A stretch of DNA of 64,000 nucleotides from Paenibacillus sp. PCH8 (GTDB lineage: Bacteria; Bacillota; Bacilli; Paenibacillales; Paenibacillaceae). The stretch's first letter is position 1. Every line of letters begins with the position of its first letter. Below are positions 1-7,641 of this stretch, in pieces. A program made the translations under genes and the position numbers. The stretch is taken from positions 310,001-374,000 of the forward strand of contig NZ_PKQK01000002.1 in assembly GCF_002968835.1 (NCBI RefSeq), in the 5' to 3' direction. The notes below the pieces were generated by a model. It searched no databases. It was not told the DNA's origin and saw nothing but the letters and a program-made list of their open reading frames with translations.

Positions 1-557
1 GCGCTCAGGTTCTGAATCAGACGCAGACGATCATCCTCAGACAGACTGTATTGAACTTGGAAACATCCTGAGCAGATATAAGTTAACACTGTAAAAGGTG
101 AGGGCAATAACGCCCCTTCCCCTGAAACGGCATTAGTCACAGGCGTGAATGTATCTTGTGTTGCGGCTTGTGTACCTGCAAGAATCATGAATTCTCGACA
201 GTTCGGACACTCTGGTACTTCTTCCTGATGGTCAAGTTGCTTCTGCACACCTTGCTCATACTGAATCAGATCGTTCCCTTCATCCGCATACTTCGTTAAT
301 GTACGCAATTCTGGCAATTTGAGTTCGACCTCATCCCCCCACAGTGCTGAGAGGTCTGTAGTCTGCTCTGTATCGGTTGCATCATCTAAATCATAGATGT
401 CATCCTCGGCTTCATCGTTCTCTTCATCACCGATGTTGATGTTAAGTGTACGATATCCCTTCAATTCATTATGGCAGTAGGGACATTCTTCTTCAGGACC
501 GAGTTCCTCATCCCATACAATCTCCATGTGACACCAAGGGCATACTGTTGGTTCCAT
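1..557 (-). CDS. Double zinc-ribbon protein, 3' end outside the window
   Basis: The gene is read leftwards from an ATG at 555-557 and runs off the left edge, so about 185 codons are visible and the C-terminus is missing. Two pairs of CxxC knuckles sit near the start (C6/C9 and C25/C28) and two more further on (C117/C120 and C162/C165), which suggests two four-cysteine zinc ribbons. Between them lies a very acidic linker rich in Asp and Glu (about residues 45-85). There is no signal peptide or membrane segment, so it is probably cytoplasmic. It lies directly downstream of the micro-ORF and the DUF350 gene on the same strand and probably shares their transcript. I do not recognise a characterised homologue; function unknown. 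Confidence 0.75.
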   Translation of the reverse strand, partial: MEPTVCPWCHMEIVWDEELGPEEECPYCHNELKGYRTLNINIGDEENDEAEDDIYDLDDATDTEQTTDLSALWGDEVELKLPELRTLTKYADEGNDLIQYEQGVQKQLDHQEEVPECPNCREFMILAGTQAATQDTFTPVTNAVSGEGALLPSPFTVLTYICSGCFQVQYSLSEDDRLRLIQNLS

Positions 558-587
558 ATTCAATCAACCTTTCTCATTCTCAAATAG

Positions 588-668
588 TTATGTGTTAATC
601 ACATAGATAATGCCGATGGCAAAGAACACAATCGATGCCGCAAACAGAATCCGTATCAATATTTTCAT
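588..668 (-). CDS. 26-residue single-pass membrane micro-protein
   Basis: An ATG at 666-668 opens a 27-codon frame ending in TAA at 588-590. The product begins MKILIRILFAAS and is almost entirely one hydrophobic helix with a basic N-terminus, so it should be a single-span membrane peptide. A GGGGG ribosome site lies directly after the TAG of the upstream DUF350 gene (680-682), with 11 bases between stop and start. That spacing points to translational coupling. The same strand continues into the zinc-ribbon gene 30 bases later. It is too short for most gene callers; no family recognised. The start, ribosome site and hydrophobic pattern are seen; the coupling is inferred. Confidence 0.55.
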   Translation of the reverse strand: MKILIRILFAASIVFFAIGIIYVINT

Positions 669-679
669 GACCGGTCCCC

Positions 680-1099
680 CTAGATAATGCTCGCGCCAAT
701 AACAAACGACAACGAGACGGAAATAATCATGGATATCAATCCGACAGCTCGGTTATCCGCTTCAATCTCCTTATCGATGGAGAACACGGGTGTCAGGAAT
801 TCGAACAAAAAATAGGCAATGAGCAAAAGGATGAATCCTACAAATGACCATGTCATGGCTTCATATACCGAAGATTTGGCCTGTATGCAGAAGCGCAGTA
901 CGTTGCAAATCCCGAAGATTTTACCTCCTGTGGCCATCGCAACTGCCACATTGCCTTTTTTGATCTCAGTCCAGCATTTATATTTCGTCACCAATTCGAA
1001 GCAAGCCAAAAATACAAGCAACTCCATAATCGCTACCGAGAAAAAACCGAGTACCATCCCCAAGGGATGAGACAGCAATTGGTCAATGCTTTCTTTCAC
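680..1099 (-). CDS. DUF350 family membrane protein
   Basis: A 139-residue protein with four hydrophobic segments (about residues 14-37, 48-70, 82-104 and 116-138), the layout of the DUF350 (YjfL-type) family. An acidic loop with a DKEIEADNRAVG stretch lies before the last helix, as is common in this family. The molecular function of DUF350 is not established. It is the first gene of a compact minus-strand group with the 26-residue peptide and the zinc-ribbon protein, which suggests that the three act together. It lies 72 bases downstream of mutS2 and may share its transcript, since no clear terminator is visible between them. Confidence 0.8.
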   Translation of the reverse strand: MKESIDQLLSHPLGMVLGFFSVAIMELLVFLACFELVTKYKCWTEIKKGNVAVAMATGGKIFGICNVLRFCIQAKSSVYEAMTWSFVGFILLLIAYFLFEFLTPVFSIDKEIEADNRAVGLISMIISVSLSFVIGASII

Positions 1100-1171
1100 T
1101 CACCGTTCCCCTCTCTCCATCTGCGACCTTAACGAAATAAGGCAACAGAATATCATTGATTCATGGTTCGG

Positions 1172-3538
1172 CTATTCCAATTCTGCGACGGTCACACCGT
1201 TCCCGCCTTCTCCGTAATTGCCCAGCCGGTAACTCTTAATATGTTTATGCTTGCGCAGGTAATCCTGAATACCGGAACGCAAAATTCCTGTACCTTTACC
1301 ATGAATAATATAAACTTGGCCCAGGTTGGCGAGGAAAGCTTCATCAATGAAACGATCTGTCTCCATTAGAGCCTCTTCCAGGTTCGTTCCGCGCAGATCC
1401 AGCTCGCTCTTCACATTGTCATCACGCGTGCGTTTCATGCCCGTTACCGGTTTTTGCTTAGGCTTGTCTGTGGAAGCAGATTGCTTCAGTTCCAGGTCAT
1501 CCAGGGATACTTTCATTTTCATAATCCCCAATTGCACCATGGCGTCTTTGCTACCAGACAACTCCACAACATGCCCTTTTTGATTCAAACTATAGACGAG
1601 TACTTCATCACCAGGACCGATAGCACGAGTCTTTGGTGCTGTTGCCGTCTTCTTGACTGTCTTCTTGCGTCTTTCCGGTTCGGCTTCATCCAGCTGCTTG
1701 CGGGCGGCAATGAGTTTGTGCTCCTTCACGGAAGCACCTTCTTCCATAGCCAACTGACGGAGATCGGTTATAATCTTCTCTGCCTCTGCGCGAGCCTTGT
1801 CCACAATGCTCCGTGCATCTTCTTCCGCTTTTTCAATCCGACGATCACGCTGCTGTTCCAGCTTGTCCAATTCGGTCTGATGACGACTACGTAATTTCTC
1901 CATATCTTGGCGAAGACTCTCCGCCTTCTCACGCTCTTGTTCGGCCGTAAGTCGATTCTCTTCAAGAGACGCAATCATGTGCTCGATCCGTTGATCCTCT
2001 TCCTTCACTTCGCCACGGGCGTAGTCAAGAATGTAACGCGGCAATCCCAGCCGTTCTGCAATGGCAAATGCATTACTCCGTCCAGGTACACCAACCAGAA
2101 GACGATATGTCGGGCTCAGCGTATTGATGTCAAATTCCATACTGGCATTAATGACGCCTTTGCGCTCATATGCGTATGCTTTCAGTTCACTGAAATGGGT
2201 TGTTGCGACCATACGACATCCCGTTCGGTGCATATGTTCCAGCATGGAGATCGCCAGGGCAGAGCCTTCAGCCGGGTCTGTCCCTGCTCCGAGTTCATCC
2301 AGTAATATCAGGCTTTTTGGAGTCATATTTTTCAGGATTCGAATAATGTTCGTCATGTGACTGGAGAAGGTACTCAGATTCTGCTCGATACTCTGCTCGT
2401 CGCCAATATCTGCATAGATCGCATCAAATACACATAGCTGACTGCCATCTTCTGCCGGAACGAATAAACCCGACATCGCCATCAAGCTTAGTAATCCAAT
2501 CGTTTTGAGCGTAACCGTCTTACCACCCGTATTCGGACCAGTCACGATTATGGATGTGTAATCATTGCCCAGCTCAATATCAATTGGGACCACATTTTCG
2601 ATCGGAATCAGTGGATGCCGTCCTTTTTTGAGCTTGAGGAATCCGCGGTCATTCATGCGGGGTAATGTTGCTTTCAACTCACGAGCCAGACGTGCTTTGG
2701 CAAAGATAAAATCAAGGGAGCCTAGCAAGTCGACATCATACAGAAGCCATTCTCCCTGTTCACTGACAAGTGCCGTCAATTTTTGCAAAATAACTTCGAT
2801 CTCGCGTTCTTCCCGTATCCGGGTCTCGCGCAACTTGTTGTTCATTGCGACAATGGATTCCGGCTCAATGAACAAAGTCGCACCCGAACCGGATTGATCA
2901 TGTACGATCCCGCCGAAGTACGAACGATATTCTGATTTGACCGGGATAACAAAACGGTCTCCTCTAATGGTAACGAGCTGATCCTGCAACATCTTGGATA
3001 CGGTAGAGGATCGAATCATGGAATCCAGTTTCTCGCGAATCCGCGCTTCTCCGCCACGCAATTCACGACGAATCTGCGCCAGCGTTATGCTTGCGCTGTC
3101 TGCAACTTCAGCATTATCGTCAATACAGATTCGAATCGCATCCTCGAGCGTCTTCTGTTCTGACAGTTGATCACTAATATAGAACAAGGATTCGATGGTC
3201 TCGTCTTCATGTAGCGTGTCAATCTGGCGTTTCAATCGCCGTGCAGCAAAAGTGGTATTCGATATGCCCAGAAGTTCATGAGGATTAAGTGTTCCTCCGA
3301 TTTCAGCACGTTTGATGGAAGCCGTGATATCTACAATTCCTCCAAAAGAAGGTGAGCCCTTCAGGCGATCAAATGTAAATGCTTCGTCGGTCTGCTGGAG
3401 CAAACGCTTCACTTCTTCTAGTTCACTAATCGGTTCGAGTTGCTCCGCTTTCTTCTTGCCCATCGTCGTCTGAGCAAAGCTAAGCAATGTATTTAAAATT
3501 TTGCGATATTCCAGGGTGTGTAAAATCTTCGTGTCCAA
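1172..3538 (-). CDS. mutS2: Endonuclease MutS2 (ribosome-collision / recombination ATPase)
   Basis: MutS-family ATPase lacking the mismatch-recognition domain. The N-terminal half is the core/clamp region. A Walker A GPNTGGKT lies at about residues 334-341, followed by DELGAGTDP (Walker B) and STFSSHM. A long charged coiled coil follows, and the C-terminus is an Smr nuclease domain with LDLRG and HGKGTG motifs. Bacillus MutS2 has been linked to suppression of homologous recombination and to splitting of collided ribosomes. I place the start at the TTG at 3536-3538, giving 788 residues, because a GGAAGGAG site lies 8 bases upstream; an earlier in-frame TTG at 3554-3556 lies in front of this site and is less likely. 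Length fits the family. Confidence 0.95.
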   Translation of the reverse strand: MDTKILHTLEYRKILNTLLSFAQTTMGKKKAEQLEPISELEEVKRLLQQTDEAFTFDRLKGSPSFGGIVDITASIKRAEIGGTLNPHELLGISNTTFAARRLKRQIDTLHEDETIESLFYISDQLSEQKTLEDAIRICIDDNAEVADSASITLAQIRRELRGGEARIREKLDSMIRSSTVSKMLQDQLVTIRGDRFVIPVKSEYRSYFGGIVHDQSGSGATLFIEPESIVAMNNKLRETRIREEREIEVILQKLTALVSEQGEWLLYDVDLLGSLDFIFAKARLARELKATLPRMNDRGFLKLKKGRHPLIPIENVVPIDIELGNDYTSIIVTGPNTGGKTVTLKTIGLLSLMAMSGLFVPAEDGSQLCVFDAIYADIGDEQSIEQNLSTFSSHMTNIIRILKNMTPKSLILLDELGAGTDPAEGSALAISMLEHMHRTGCRMVATTHFSELKAYAYERKGVINASMEFDINTLSPTYRLLVGVPGRSNAFAIAERLGLPRYILDYARGEVKEEDQRIEHMIASLEENRLTAEQEREKAESLRQDMEKLRSRHQTELDKLEQQRDRRIEKAEEDARSIVDKARAEAEKIITDLRQLAMEEGASVKEHKLIAARKQLDEAEPERRKKTVKKTATAPKTRAIGPGDEVLVYSLNQKGHVVELSGSKDAMVQLGIMKMKVSLDDLELKQSASTDKPKQKPVTGMKRTRDDNVKSELDLRGTNLEEALMETDRFIDEAFLANLGQVYIIHGKGTGILRSGIQDYLRKHKHIKSYRLGNYGEGGNGVTVAELE

Positions 3539-3725
3539 GTGTACAACTCCTTCCAAACTATATCTGTATTATAACGAAAGAAACTTTCTTGCGCTATTTA
3601 ACGAATCCTTCCACACATAACTTCAACCATAGCACCACAAACTACAGGTGTCAGGATTGTGCAACCTCTCCATGCACATGGAGTTGTCCTGCTCAATTCA
3701 ATCCGAATATAAGGAGGTAAACACC

Positions 3726-4085
3726 ATGAATTTCCTGGGACATGTCGTGCGATTTATCATCGCCGCAATTGTATTAATGGTGGTCAGCTGGATCGTTCCC
3801 GGATTCGCCGTTGGTGGCTTCTGGAGCGCGCTGTTGCTTGCTCTTGTCATTGCCCTAATCGGCTGGATCGTGGAAGGTATCTTCGGCAAAAGGGTCAACC
3901 CGTTTGGTCGCGGTATTGTCGGATTTATCGTTAGCGCACTCGTGATTTGGCTTGGTCAATATGTTGTTGATCATGTTGAAGTCAGCCTGCTCGGTGCCAT
4001 TCTGGCCGCACTGGTTATCGGGATTATCGATCTCTTCATTCCTGTAGCCACTCCTTTTGACGCTGGAAGAAGCTCCAAAAGCTGA
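3726..4085 (+). CDS. Small four-helix membrane protein, YvlD / phage-holin-IV-like
   Basis: 119 residues starting at the ATG at 3726, 6 bases after an AAGGAGG ribosome site. Four hydrophobic helices are evident (about residues 5-27, 31-52, 64-84 and 87-108), with FGKRVNPFGRG in the middle loop. This matches the small membrane family annotated as 'phage holin family protein' (YvlD type), chromosomal in many Bacilli and not necessarily a holin. The role is unknown; YvlD-type genes are often linked with envelope stress. It is a single-gene unit that diverges from mutS2 and is followed by a strong terminator. A longer reading from 3648 is possible but has no ribosome site. Confidence 0.8.
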   Translation: MNFLGHVVRFIIAAIVLMVVSWIVPGFAVGGFWSALLLALVIALIGWIVEGIFGKRVNPFGRGIVGFIVSALVIWLGQYVVDHVEVSLLGAILAALVIGIIDLFIPVATPFDAGRSSKS

Positions 4086-4122
4086 TCTCCGACTCTCCTT
4101 GCCCTCTCCAATGTGTTCACCT

Positions 4123-4158
4123 AAACCTCTGAAGGCCTGTGCCTGAAGAGGTTTTTTT
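4123..4158 (+). terminator. Rho-independent terminator after the YvlD-like gene
   Basis: An 8-base arm AAACCTCT pairs with AGAGGTTT, with an inner GGC/GCC pair, and is followed by a run of Ts. Confidence 0.8.
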
Positions 4159-4221
4159 CATTCGGTTAGCCCGATCTTTCCACCGATACGTACAATTTTC
4201 AAAAAAACGACATATGCAGCG

Positions 4222-4251
4222 TGTACAGGCATCCACATAGTGCGGTATGAT
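4222..4251 (+). promoter_or_regulatory. Candidate sigma-A promoter of the CuA lipoprotein gene
   Basis: TGTACA at 4222-4227 and TATGAT at 4246-4251, spaced by 18 bases, about 50 bases before the start codon. The -35 box is a weak match. Confidence 0.4.
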
Positions 4252-4300
4252 GACTTGAGCAATCATTCAAATTTTATCCATACCACGCTTAAGGAGGCAT

Positions 4301-4690
4301 ATGATGAAGAAAGGCATATCATGGCTGGTCGCTTGTATGTTAATCCTGGTCCTCGCTGCATGCGGAGGTACGAATCAATCCGCAGACTCTGACAGCAACG
4401 GGTCCGATGCTGGAGTTAAAGCCAGCGAAGAACTGGTTATCAAGGCAAGCAACTACGAATTCGATCAACCCGAGTACCATCTTAAAAAAGGTGTCCCGGT
4501 TAACATTGTCTATGAAAATGTAAACGGAAATCACGGCATGCTTGTGCCTGAGCTTAATCTTCAGCTCGACACTCAGAAGAATTCCAAAGTCATTACCCCG
4601 GACAAAGTCGGTGTATTTGAAATGTCCTGTTCGGTCTTCTGCGGTTCGGGTCATAGCAGCATGATCTCCAAAATTATCGTTGAAGAATAG
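4301..4690 (+). CDS. CuA-type cupredoxin lipoprotein
   Basis: A 129-residue exported lipoprotein. The N-terminus is a lipoprotein signal ending in LVLAAC, with the modified cysteine at about residue 21, followed by a Ser/Asp-rich linker. The rest is a small beta-rich cupredoxin domain. It carries an upstream histidine in GNHGML and the C-terminal motif CSVFCGSGHSSM, that is CSxxCGxxHxxM, the binuclear CuA motif of cytochrome oxidase subunit II. The two N-terminal helices of a real subunit II are absent and no oxidase or copper-chaperone gene is adjacent. It could carry or deliver copper or electrons at the outer face of the membrane; that is inference. The start may be ATG 4301 or 4304 behind AAGGAGG. 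Confidence 0.85.
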   Translation: MMKKGISWLVACMLILVLAACGGTNQSADSDSNGSDAGVKASEELVIKASNYEFDQPEYHLKKGVPVNIVYENVNGNHGMLVPELNLQLDTQKNSKVITPDKVGVFEMSCSVFCGSGHSSMISKIIVEE

Positions 4691-4703
4691 CATTCAAGAC
4701 AAG

Positions 4704-4735
4704 GAGCCCCCGTAGTGACGGGAGCTCTTTCTTTT
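4704..4735 (+). terminator. Terminator after the CuA lipoprotein gene
   Basis: GGAGCCCCCGT pairs with ACGGGAGCTC (one mismatch) around an AGTG loop and is followed by a T-rich stretch. Confidence 0.7.
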
Positions 4736-4794
4736 AGTATAACAAATTGTGCAAGAGTGTGCTGATTAGCACCTGATCCGACAGGAACATTCCA

Positions 4795-7503
4795 CTAGGT
4801 CTGGTCCTGCTCAATCAGTTCAATCCATTCGTTATATTCCGTCTGCAATTTCGTATATTCATCATGCAACTGACGATAATCCGTGTTCAGTTGCTCTGCC
4901 TTTTCCTGTTCCATTTCACGTTCAACCTGCAACAGACGCAATTGATTAGCCGCGAGTTCGTAACGTTCTCCCATTTCAAGCAAATCATGTTCCATCGTTT
5001 GCTTCTCTTCGATCGCCTCTGCACGTAGCTTGTCCAGTTGCTGTCGCTCTTGCTCCAATCCCTCCAGCATCTCGCTACTTGCGGCACTTTCTCTCTGCCA
5101 TACCGTCAGTTCATTCTCAAGTGCAGCCCAGCGTTCCTGCCAAGATTGCTCTTGAGCAGCCCATTCATCTGCGCGACGTTGCCACACCTGGTCGTTCTGC
5201 TCTGCCTGTTCAACTCTGGAACGGAGTTCTTCTTCGCGTCTGTTCATCTGCTCCAGACTGGATGATAACTCGCCCTGTCTGACTGACAGTTCTTCATGCT
5301 TGATCTGCCACTCTAACGCTTCTTCCTCGGTCCGGGCTAACTGACTCGCCTGCTCCGTGTAGCGCTCTGAAAGTTTCTCTGCAGATTGTCGTGCTTCTTC
5401 AAGCGCACTCGCGATCTCTTGCTTCTCCGAATTCAGTTCATCCAGCGTGGAGATGTAGTTCTCTTCCCGCTGTAATGCATCACTGTAATCATTACGGATT
5501 TGCTTATAAGTATCCTGAAGCCGGTTCAGTTCTTCCCGAACGACATTCAACTCATCTTCAAGCTGGTGACGTTTCTCTTCCAGAAGTTCTGCTGTTTTCT
5601 CATAATGAACAGCCTCTTCATTGTAGCGACGGGACTCTTCCTTAACCACCGACAACTCGTCATGAAGGGATTGTACACCAGACTCAAGCGTTTCATTCTG
5701 CTCGACAGCTTCGAGAATCTGATTCTCCAAGTCACCTATTTCAGCCAAACGCTGCTCCGAAAGGTTTTTCCAGGAGTGCTCACTCTCCGTAAGTGTGCTG
5801 ATCTCATTTTGCAATGTACGAACTGCAGCATGAGCCTGTTCCAGCACTTTATGAAGTCTGCGTTGTTCTTCTTCCGATTTCGTTTCTGTCGCCTGAAGCT
5901 GTTGAATCTCTTGTTCAAGCTGCGAATGTTGCTCCTGAAGCTTGCGCACTTGAGCAGTAAGAGAGGCTTCACGCTCCACCGTCTCGTTATACTGTTGCTG
6001 CCATTGCTGCTGTGCTTCACGCGATTGCTGGAGAGCCTGCTCCGTCTCACGAAGTTGCTCCTGAAGCTCAGTACTGTGCTCTTTCAATTGTCCCAGTTGC
6101 TGCTGAAGTTCAGCGATCCGGCGAGCCTGAGCTTCCTTCTCCTGTATACGTACACCCTGTTCTTGGCGTAATGTTTCGAGTTGACTGCGCTCCGTCTGAA
6201 GCAACTGTTCTTGCTCAGCAACCACTTCCTGTGCATGTTGGAGTTGACCCCGAACATCTCTCAGATGTTCTTCAACCTCCGTCAGACGGATCTCTGCCTG
6301 TGCTCGTTCTTCATCTAGCTGTTGCTTGATCTTGCCCCGCTCTTCTTGCAGCAAGGCTTCAGCTGCCGATGCGGCTTCTGTTGCCTGCGATGCTGCAGCT
6401 TCCTTCACTTGCTGCAATTGTTCCTCGTAGTCGGCTTCTTTCTCCATCCATTCGAGTTCTGACTGCTCGGATAAAGCCTTGAACTCCGCATTCAACTGAT
6501 TCATCTGAGCCAGCCGTTTCTGCTCCTCTTGTTCCTGCAAGGCAATACGTTCCTGGTTTACCTGTTCTGTCAGAGCCTGTGTCTGTTCCAGCGCTTTTTC
6601 TTCAGCCTGCTGAAGACGTAGCTCCATCTGTTGCTGAAGTTTGTTATATCGGAGTTCCGCTTCTTCTTGCGTTTTCTTCAGTTGGGTCTCTGCCTGCTCC
6701 AATTCAGTCAGAATCGCAGATTCCGCTTCTTCCTTAGCTGTCTGAACCTGCTGCGCAGCTTGAGCTTCAATTGTACGACGTTCTGCAACGGCACGACTCT
6801 CCGCTTCTTTCAATTGAGCTGCAGTCTTGTCCTGCAATTCCTTGTATTGCGCAGCAGCTTTGGCCTGTACTTGCTGGAGTTCAGCTGCAGCACGGGTCTG
6901 AACTTCTTTAAGTTGTGTCGCAGCCTGGGTTTGTGCTCCTTTAAGCTGGTTAGACGCTTTTTCTTCCAGCTCTTTCAGTTGCCTCATTCCCTTGGCTTCT
7001 GCTTCCTTGAGTTGTGCCGCCGCTTGAGCCTGCAATTTTTGCACCTGCTCTGCTGCCTTGACTCGCTCTTGTTCCAACTGCTTATTCAGCTTGGCTAGTT
7101 CTGCTTGGTTGTGCGTTTCGGCCTTTTGCAAAGCCTGTTCAGCTTCAAGCTTCCCTTTTTGCAACGCTGCAAGAGCTTGATCACGACGTTCCAATTCTTG
7201 TTGATGTTCACTTTGTATGGCGGTTAACCGATTCAATTCGTTTCTTAGTTCTGTACGTTCTCCAGTAATCATCTTCAGTTCATTCCGAATTTCCTGAGTC
7301 TGAAGAGACTGCTCAGCCATATGTACAGCCGCCAGTACCGCAATCCGCGGTGTATCCAGACGGGAATTTTGCTTGGAGATGGCGCTCATACGATCATCTA
7401 CCAGATTAGCTACTTGTTTCATATAGTCGGCACTGCTGCCGACGAGTTTATAGGAAGTCCCGTAGATCTCTACGGTGACGCGTGTACGATCAGGTGTAGT
7501 CAC
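4795..7503 (-). CDS. ZapA-domain protein with about 800-residue coiled coil
   Basis: 902 residues. The first ~75 residues are a ZapA domain (RVTVEIYGTSYKLVG, then an ADYMKQVANLVDDRM helix and a DTPRIAVLAAVHMAEQ segment), the FtsZ-ring-associated fold. The rest is almost unbroken coiled coil, very rich in Gln, Glu, Ala and Leu, with no glycine/proline breaks. About residues 160-250 are a block of 11-residue repeats. Bacillus ZapA is only about 85 residues. I choose the GTG at 7501-7503 as start because a GGAGG site lies 8 bases upstream; the earlier TTG at 7519-7521 overlaps that site. It occupies the zapA position downstream of pheT known from Bacilli. It probably links or spaces FtsZ filaments, by inference. 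Confidence 0.85.
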   Translation of the reverse strand: MTTPDRTRVTVEIYGTSYKLVGSSADYMKQVANLVDDRMSAISKQNSRLDTPRIAVLAAVHMAEQSLQTQEIRNELKMITGERTELRNELNRLTAIQSEHQQELERRDQALAALQKGKLEAEQALQKAETHNQAELAKLNKQLEQERVKAAEQVQKLQAQAAAQLKEAEAKGMRQLKELEEKASNQLKGAQTQAATQLKEVQTRAAAELQQVQAKAAAQYKELQDKTAAQLKEAESRAVAERRTIEAQAAQQVQTAKEEAESAILTELEQAETQLKKTQEEAELRYNKLQQQMELRLQQAEEKALEQTQALTEQVNQERIALQEQEEQKRLAQMNQLNAEFKALSEQSELEWMEKEADYEEQLQQVKEAAASQATEAASAAEALLQEERGKIKQQLDEERAQAEIRLTEVEEHLRDVRGQLQHAQEVVAEQEQLLQTERSQLETLRQEQGVRIQEKEAQARRIAELQQQLGQLKEHSTELQEQLRETEQALQQSREAQQQWQQQYNETVEREASLTAQVRKLQEQHSQLEQEIQQLQATETKSEEEQRRLHKVLEQAHAAVRTLQNEISTLTESEHSWKNLSEQRLAEIGDLENQILEAVEQNETLESGVQSLHDELSVVKEESRRYNEEAVHYEKTAELLEEKRHQLEDELNVVREELNRLQDTYKQIRNDYSDALQREENYISTLDELNSEKQEIASALEEARQSAEKLSERYTEQASQLARTEEEALEWQIKHEELSVRQGELSSSLEQMNRREEELRSRVEQAEQNDQVWQRRADEWAAQEQSWQERWAALENELTVWQRESAASSEMLEGLEQERQQLDKLRAEAIEEKQTMEHDLLEMGERYELAANQLRLLQVEREMEQEKAEQLNTDYRQLHDEYTKLQTEYNEWIELIEQDQT
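6760..7023 (-). repeat. Eight tandem 33-bp repeats coding an 11-residue (hendecad) unit
   Basis: Within the ZapA-type gene, eight successive 11-residue units follow the pattern xxxQLKExExK/R, for example AAAQLKEAEAK, GMRQLKELEEK, ASNQLKGAQTQ and AATQLKEVQTR. At DNA level the copies are diverged. Eleven-residue periodicity gives an almost straight or slightly right-handed coil rather than the normal heptad. Confidence 0.75.
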
Positions 7504-7551
7504 AGTTGTGCCCTCCTTCAAGTCTGTATGTTGATTCTAAGCTGTAATGAC

Positions 7552-7597
7552 AAAAAAGTCACATCGGTCCTCTACTGCTAAGGATTCGATGTGACTT
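7552..7597 (-). terminator. pheT: Terminator after pheT
   Basis: On the minus strand AAGTCACATCG and CGATGTGACTT form the stem, extended by ATCCT/AGGA, and a run of six Ts follows. It separates the pheST operon from the ZapA-type gene. Confidence 0.85.
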
Positions 7598-7641
7598 CAA
7601 ACAATTCCTGCTATTCTTTGTTCAAAAAATGATCTTCTGTT

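Noticed and set aside
5500..7098. Plus-strand Leu/Phe-rich frames opposite the ZapA-type coiled coil
   Set aside because: They are the complement of Gln/Glu/Lys-rich coiled-coil codons and would give false membrane proteins.
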